Assembly (NCBI GenBank): GCA_949287785.1
Contig: CASEHR010000062.1
Span: 1-7,866, forward strand
Length of the DNA stretch: 7,866 nt
DNA from: an uncultured Bacillota bacterium
GTDB taxonomy: Bacteria; Bacillota_I; Bacilli_A; Erysipelotrichales; Erysipelotrichaceae
Direction of reading: 5' to 3'
Below are positions 4,297 through 7,866 of the stretch, piece by piece; the first letter of the stretch is position 1; each line of letters starts with the position of its first letter. Position numbers and translations under genes: made by a program. The notes under the pieces were generated by a model that worked only from the letters and a program-made list of their open reading frames with translations, made no database searches and was not told where the DNA came from.

Positions 4297-5754
4297 TTAT
4301 GAACGATCAAATGTGAAGTTATGATCCTCTTTGACGATATCCAGGATCCTGTTCAGATCATCGATATAATCATTGGCTGCTGCCTCTTTAAGACTTTCGA
4401 TACGAGCTTTATTGAAGATGTAACCGACTGTATATGCCCCGGCTTTTTTACCGGCTTCGATATCAGTCGTACTGTCACCGACATAGATGAGCTGATCTCT
4501 TGTCCACTTATTTCTGAGGATGATCTTATTGATCCCTTCCGGATCTGGTTTTTGTTTTTTTACATCATCGGCGCCGACGATATCATCGATATAACCGTCA
4601 AGATCAAAAACCTTGAGGTTCTCTTTGACCGTTTCTTTCATCTTTGTTGAAACGATGCCGATGTGATATCCTTCATCCTTCAGGGCTTTCAAAGTCGTTT
4701 CGACATGTTCCATCGGCTTGTTGCGCTCTTTGAAGATCTGTCGGTTATAATCTCGATACTCGCGCAACAGACTGTCCATATCCAGATCGCTGAAATACTT
4801 GCTGAAGATATCCTGTAAAGACGGGCCCAGCACTTCGAGTTCGACATCTTTGGTAAATTTCTCACGACGGTTATACTTGATGAAAAGGTATCGGTATGTC
4901 TCGATGATCCCTTTTTCCGTATCTAACAATGTGCCATCAAGATCAAATAAGACAATCGGTTTCTTCTTTTTGAAAAACAGCTTGTCGATCACTCCGAAGA
5001 AACCCAATAAACCGATCACAAGATAGACGATACTGGTAAGCTGAGCCATTCTGATCGGTCCCAACATCAGCGAATCCTGTCGATGTCCTTCGATGAAGAA
5101 GCGGATCACACCATACCACATGAAATAGGCCCATACAAGATCGCCGCGCTTATTCTGAAATCTCCTTAAAAGCAGACCGATGACAAAGAAACCGATAATA
5201 CACAATACACTTTCATAGAAAAACATCGGTTCATAATAGGTACCGCCGATGTGCATGCCTTCCTTCAAAAAGGATAGTGCACCGTCAAAATATGATGGTG
5301 ATACTTCAAAGCCATAGCATTCCTGATTGAAGAAATTGCCCCAGCGACCGATTCCCTGTGCCAGTAAGACACTCGGCACGATCTGATCGGCAGCCCTTAA
5401 GAAATCGATATTCTGTTTGCGGGCATAATATAAGCCATAAGCCAAAGCGGCGATAAAACCGCCCTGGATCGCCAGACCACCGTCCCATATCGCAATGATC
5501 TCCAAAGGATTCTGGATATAATAACCGATATCATAGAAGGCACAGAACCATATCCTTGCCCCCAAGATGCCGGTTATAAGAACGCCGAAGAAAAGATCAT
5601 CGATGTAAAACGCAGGATATTTGATCCTTTTGAAATTATGACCGCTGATGATATAGGCGATCAGGGCACCCGTGATGATGCATACCGCATACCAGGTTAT
5701 TCTCAGATCGCCGATCTGTAAAAAGATCTGATGAGCTGGAAAAAATTCTATCAT
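4297..5754 (-). CDS. lgt: Lgt prolipoprotein diacylglyceryl transferase fused to PpaX-like HAD phosphatase
   Basis: This single 485-residue frame encodes two enzymes. Residues 1-256 are Lgt, the multi-pass membrane enzyme that moves diacylglycerol from phosphatidylglycerol to the lipobox cysteine of prolipoproteins. Visible motifs are GRWGNFFNQECYG (136-148, with R137, N140 and E145), IRFFIEGHRQDS (217-228, with R218 and R225) and RMAQLTS (235-241). The position of the His in the AIHGG motif is Gln97. Residues 266-485 are a HAD phosphatase: FDLDGTLLDT (D271, D273), Thr370 of motif II, KPDP (K402) and GDSTTD (D427, D431). At about 219 residues it matches PpaX, the pyrophosphatase normally encoded near hprK and lgt. 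The linker is a short FFKKKKP, and the Lgt C-terminus is cytosolic in E. coli, so the HAD domain should face the cytosol. The Shine-Dalgarno AGGAGG lies only 3 nt from the ATG, which overlaps the hprK stop (ATGA). Another phosphoglycolate-phosphatase-like substrate is possible. Confidence 0.9.
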   Translation of the reverse strand: MIEFFPAHQIFLQIGDLRITWYAVCIITGALIAYIISGHNFKRIKYPAFYIDDLFFGVLITGILGARIWFCAFYDIGYYIQNPLEIIAIWDGGLAIQGGFIAALAYGLYYARKQNIDFLRAADQIVPSVLLAQGIGRWGNFFNQECYGFEVSPSYFDGALSFLKEGMHIGGTYYEPMFFYESVLCIIGFFVIGLLLRRFQNKRGDLVWAYFMWYGVIRFFIEGHRQDSLMLGPIRMAQLTSIVYLVIGLLGFFGVIDKLFFKKKKPIVLFDLDGTLLDTEKGIIETYRYLFIKYNRREKFTKDVELEVLGPSLQDIFSKYFSDLDMDSLLREYRDYNRQIFKERNKPMEHVETTLKALKDEGYHIGIVSTKMKETVKENLKVFDLDGYIDDIVGADDVKKQKPDPEGINKIILRNKWTRDQLIYVGDSTTDIEAGKKAGAYTVGYIFNKARIESLKEAAANDYIDDLNRILDIVKEDHNFTFDRS

Positions 5755-6710
5755 AAGCCTCCTTTTTCATTCTTTTCGATCAGGGCTTGCAAGCGGGCCT
5801 GGAACTCCTTGGCGCTGTCAGTCCCTTTCTGAAGCAGGCGGAAATTAGCTACGGCTGCTTCGATAATGACACTCAGAGAACGTCCTTCTCTTACCGGAAC
5901 GATGATCAAAGGCTTCATAAGGCCCATGATATCGATCGTCTCGGTAGCTCCTATGCCTGTGCGATCGATGTTTTCCTGGCTGGAAAACAACTTAAGCTCG
6001 ATGACAAAATCAAGATTTGAGGTATCAAGACAACTCACAGCTCCATATACCGCTGTCATGTCGATGACACCGATCCCTCTTATCTCAAGCATATTCTTCA
6101 ATAATTCCGGTGCTTTACAGGTCAGATCATTGTGGATGCGATATATCTCGACACAGTCATCAGCCACCAGCATATGTCCCCGTCTTACAAGGTCGAGGGC
6201 GAGCTCCGATTTACCGATCCCGCTTTCACCCTTGAGCAAAACACCGATGCCGTAGATATTCATCATGACACCATGATACACCTGACATGGGGCTAGCTTT
6301 TCATCGAGATAAGACATGATCTGGACTGATATCCGCAATGTTTCCTCCGATGTCTGAAAGACCGGGAAATTGCGCTCCATGGCGATCTGGATCAGGGCTT
6401 CCGGTGCCTGCTGATCCTTAGTGATGATGATACAAGGTGTATAGGCATCAGTGATGATACCGAAACGGGCGTATTGTGTATCATGATCGACTGTACTGAG
6501 GAATTCAAGCTCCTTGGTCCCGATGATCGTCACTCTCTTCAGGTCGTTGATCCGCATATAGCCGGCCAGCTCAAGACCAGGCCGGTTGATATCCGGTGCG
6601 ACGATCCAGCGTTTCAGACTCTCTTCATTGCCGGTCAGCTGTTTGAGACCGAACGTATCTTTGAGATCACCGACAAATACTTTCTGATCGTAGTTGATAT
6701 TATCGCTCAT
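5751..6710 (-). CDS. hprK: HPr kinase/phosphorylase
   Basis: This 319-residue protein is of normal length for HprK/P, the bifunctional enzyme that phosphorylates HPr at Ser46 and removes the phosphate by phosphorolysis, releasing PPi. It thereby controls carbon catabolite repression and PTS flux. The N-terminal regulatory domain spans about 1-130. The catalytic domain shows YHGVMM (His146), Walker A GESGIGKS (161-168), VADD (182-185), the signature EIRGIGVIDM (209-218), the NIDRTG loop with Arg250, and PVREGRSLSVIIEAAVANFR (272-291). All key residues appear intact. It is cytosolic. The ATG has a good Shine-Dalgarno (GGAGG, 6 nt away) inside the end of uvrA, overlapping it by 11 bp, and its stop overlaps the lgt start by 4 bp. 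The uvrA-hprK-lgt order is common in Bacillota. Confidence 0.96.
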   Translation of the reverse strand: MSDNINYDQKVFVGDLKDTFGLKQLTGNEESLKRWIVAPDINRPGLELAGYMRINDLKRVTIIGTKELEFLSTVDHDTQYARFGIITDAYTPCIIITKDQQAPEALIQIAMERNFPVFQTSEETLRISVQIMSYLDEKLAPCQVYHGVMMNIYGIGVLLKGESGIGKSELALDLVRRGHMLVADDCVEIYRIHNDLTCKAPELLKNMLEIRGIGVIDMTAVYGAVSCLDTSNLDFVIELKLFSSQENIDRTGIGATETIDIMGLMKPLIIVPVREGRSLSVIIEAAVANFRLLQKGTDSAKEFQARLQALIEKNEKGGL

Positions 6711-7866
6711 AATTATCCTCCAATACCTTCTTCAGATAGATACCTGTGTAGCTGCTGGGATTTTTACTTACTTCTTCCGGCGTTCCGGTCGCGATGACCT
6801 GTCCACCGCCGTCACCGCCCTCCGGTCCGAGGTCGATGTTGTGATCGGCACATTTGATGATGTCGAGATTGTGTTCGATAACCAGCACCGTATCTCCATT
6901 ATCCACTATCTTCTGAAAGATATCAATGAGCTTTTTGACATCGTCGGTATGAAGGCCGGTCGTCGGCTCATCCAGCACAAACAAGGTCTTGCCCGTCGCT
7001 TTCTTCTGCAGTTCACTGGCTAATTTCACCCTCTGTGCCTCACCTCCGGAAAGAGTCGTTGCGCTTTGACCCAGTTCGACATAACCAAGACCCACATCGT
7101 ACATGACCTTTAATTTGTCACGGATCTTAGGTATGGCATAAAAGAACTCCAGCGCTTCCTTGACGCTCATCTTCAGAACATCGTAGATATTCTTGCCTTT
7201 ATAGGTGACCTGCAATGTCTCGTCATTATATCTTCGGCCATGACATTCTTCACATTCGACATAGACATCCGGCACAAACAACATCGAGATCTTCTTGACG
7301 CCATCACCCTGACACGCCTCACAACGGCCGCCCGGTACATTGAAACTGAAACGCCCTTTATCATAACCGCGCTCTTTAGCACTTGGCGTCATCGCAAAGA
7401 GCTCACGGATATCATCAAAGACACCGGTATAGGTCGCCGGGTTGGATCTCGGTGTCCTGCCGATCGGATCCTGGGAGATCTCAATGATCTTGTCGATGTG
7501 TTCAAGCCCTTTGATACGCTTGTACTGTCCCGGCTGGATCCTCACCCGACCAAAAGCTTTCTGGATCGATTTGGTGATGATATCATTGACCAATGTGCTC
7601 TTGCCGCTGCCGGAAACACCGGTAACGCAGCAGAAAGTGCCCAAAGGTATCCTGACATCGATATTTTTGAGATTGTGTTCCCTGGCCCCCGAGACCTCGA
7701 TAAAGTGACCATTACCTTTTCTTCTGCTTTGGGGAACGGCAATATATTTTTTATGTGACAGATACTGACCGGTGATCGATTTGTCGTTGGCCATCACTTC
7801 CGCTGGTGTGCCGCAGGCGATGACCTCACCGCCATCCTTACCGGCACCCGGACCGATATCGATGAT
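6700..7866 (-). CDS. uvrA: UvrABC excision nuclease subunit A, C-terminal part
   Basis: The frame is open to the window edge, so the N-terminal part of the protein lies outside; 388 residues are visible. UvrA is the damage-recognition ATPase of nucleotide excision repair and acts with UvrB on DNA. Numbered from the edge, the visible part holds the end of the first ATPase half (IDIGPGAGKDGGEVIACGTP), the second Walker A GVSGSGKST (83-91), a zinc finger with CEAC and CEEC pairs (C182, C185, C205, C208), the ABC signature LSGGEAQR (272-279), Walker B LFVLDEPTTGLH (295-306) and the H-loop His332. A GTG at 7797 could be taken as a start, but conserved UvrA sequence continues upstream of it. The gene ends 11 bp inside hprK, which indicates co-transcription. 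No promoter for the operon is visible in the window. Confidence 0.97.
   Translation of the reverse strand: MIDIGPGAGKDGGEVIACGTPAEVMANDKSITGQYLSHKKYIAVPQSRRKGNGHFIEVSGAREHNLKNIDVRIPLGTFCCVTGVSGSGKSTLVNDIITKSIQKAFGRVRIQPGQYKRIKGLEHIDKIIEISQDPIGRTPRSNPATYTGVFDDIRELFAMTPSAKERGYDKGRFSFNVPGGRCEACQGDGVKKISMLFVPDVYVECEECHGRRYNDETLQVTYKGKNIYDVLKMSVKEALEFFYAIPKIRDKLKVMYDVGLGYVELGQSATTLSGGEAQRVKLASELQKKATGKTLFVLDEPTTGLHTDDVKKLIDIFQKIVDNGDTVLVIEHNLDIIKCADHNIDLGPEGGDGGGQVIATGTPEEVSKNPSSYTGIYLKKVLEDNYER

Noticed and set aside
4321..4650. Open frame of 109 codons on the plus strand after the terminators
   Set aside because: It is antisense to the intact HAD domain of the Lgt fusion and has no Shine-Dalgarno.
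4944..4980. Separate start for the HAD domain or a frameshift at the Lgt/HAD junction
   Set aside because: No ATG and no convincing Shine-Dalgarno occur near the junction, the first Met is far inside the HAD domain (residue 325), and the frame runs through without interruption. The fusion is read as real.
5866..6255. Open frame of 129 codons on the plus strand, opposite hprK
   Set aside because: Its antisense is the HprK Walker A and signature region, which is under strong constraint. No start signal or recognisable product.
7240..7758. Open frame of 172 codons on the plus strand, opposite uvrA
   Set aside because: It lies wholly inside conserved UvrA coding sequence, has no ribosome binding site or family motif, and its composition mirrors the UvrA codons. 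It is a shadow frame.
7795..7797. GTG as a start codon for uvrA
   Set aside because: The same frame continues to the window edge and encodes typical UvrA sequence (IDIGPGAGKDGGEVIACGTP). The gene is cut by the window, not started here.

Overview
The window looks like chromosomal DNA from a Bacillota bacterium, probably of the Erysipelotrichia or a related low-to-mid GC lineage close to the Mollicutes. The evidence is the uvrA-hprK-lgt-ppaX gene order, a bifunctional HPr kinase/phosphorylase, ribosome binding sites of AGGAGG type, and TATAAT-like promoters. The placement is inferred from gene content, since no rRNA or species marker is present. I see no mobile element, tRNA, CRISPR array or phage gene.

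Layout. (1) Bases 1-35, minus strand: the first 12 codons of rplM (ribosomal protein L13), with a promoter, a short hairpin leader and a Shine-Dalgarno sequence behind it. (2) 138-1664, minus: a membrane protein homologous along its length to glucose-type PTS EIICB permeases. It lacks the phospho-cysteine of EIIB, the Glu of the GITEP loop and the His pair of GLHH. (3) 1665-1700: a 36-bp divergent promoter region containing a perfect 9-bp inverted repeat and overlapping -10 elements. (4) 1701-4173, plus: a tight four-gene operon. Its genes are a CYTH::DJ-1/PfpI fusion, the peroxide-stress protein YaaA, an ArsC/Spx-family thiol protein of YusI type, and a small unrecognised membrane protein. 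It ends at an intrinsic terminator. (5) A facing terminator closes the opposing operon. (6) 7866-4297, minus: uvrA (C-terminal part only), hprK, then an Lgt::PpaX-like HAD phosphatase fusion, each overlapping the next by a few bases.

How the genes fit together. The plus operon has a redox and stress flavour: a DJ-1 cysteine domain, YaaA and a CxxC thioredoxin-fold protein. The CYTH domain adds probable triphosphate chemistry. In the minus operon, HprK/P controls the phosphorylation of HPr Ser46 and releases pyrophosphate during dephosphorylation; PpaX is the pyrophosphatase that removes it. Here the PpaX-like domain is welded to the cytosolic C-terminus of the membrane enzyme Lgt, which would tether it to the membrane.

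The points most worth following up are the two gene fusions, an internal Shine-Dalgarno/ATG that could produce the DJ-1 domain on its own, the catalytically stripped PTS permease, and the operator-like palindrome between the divergent genes.
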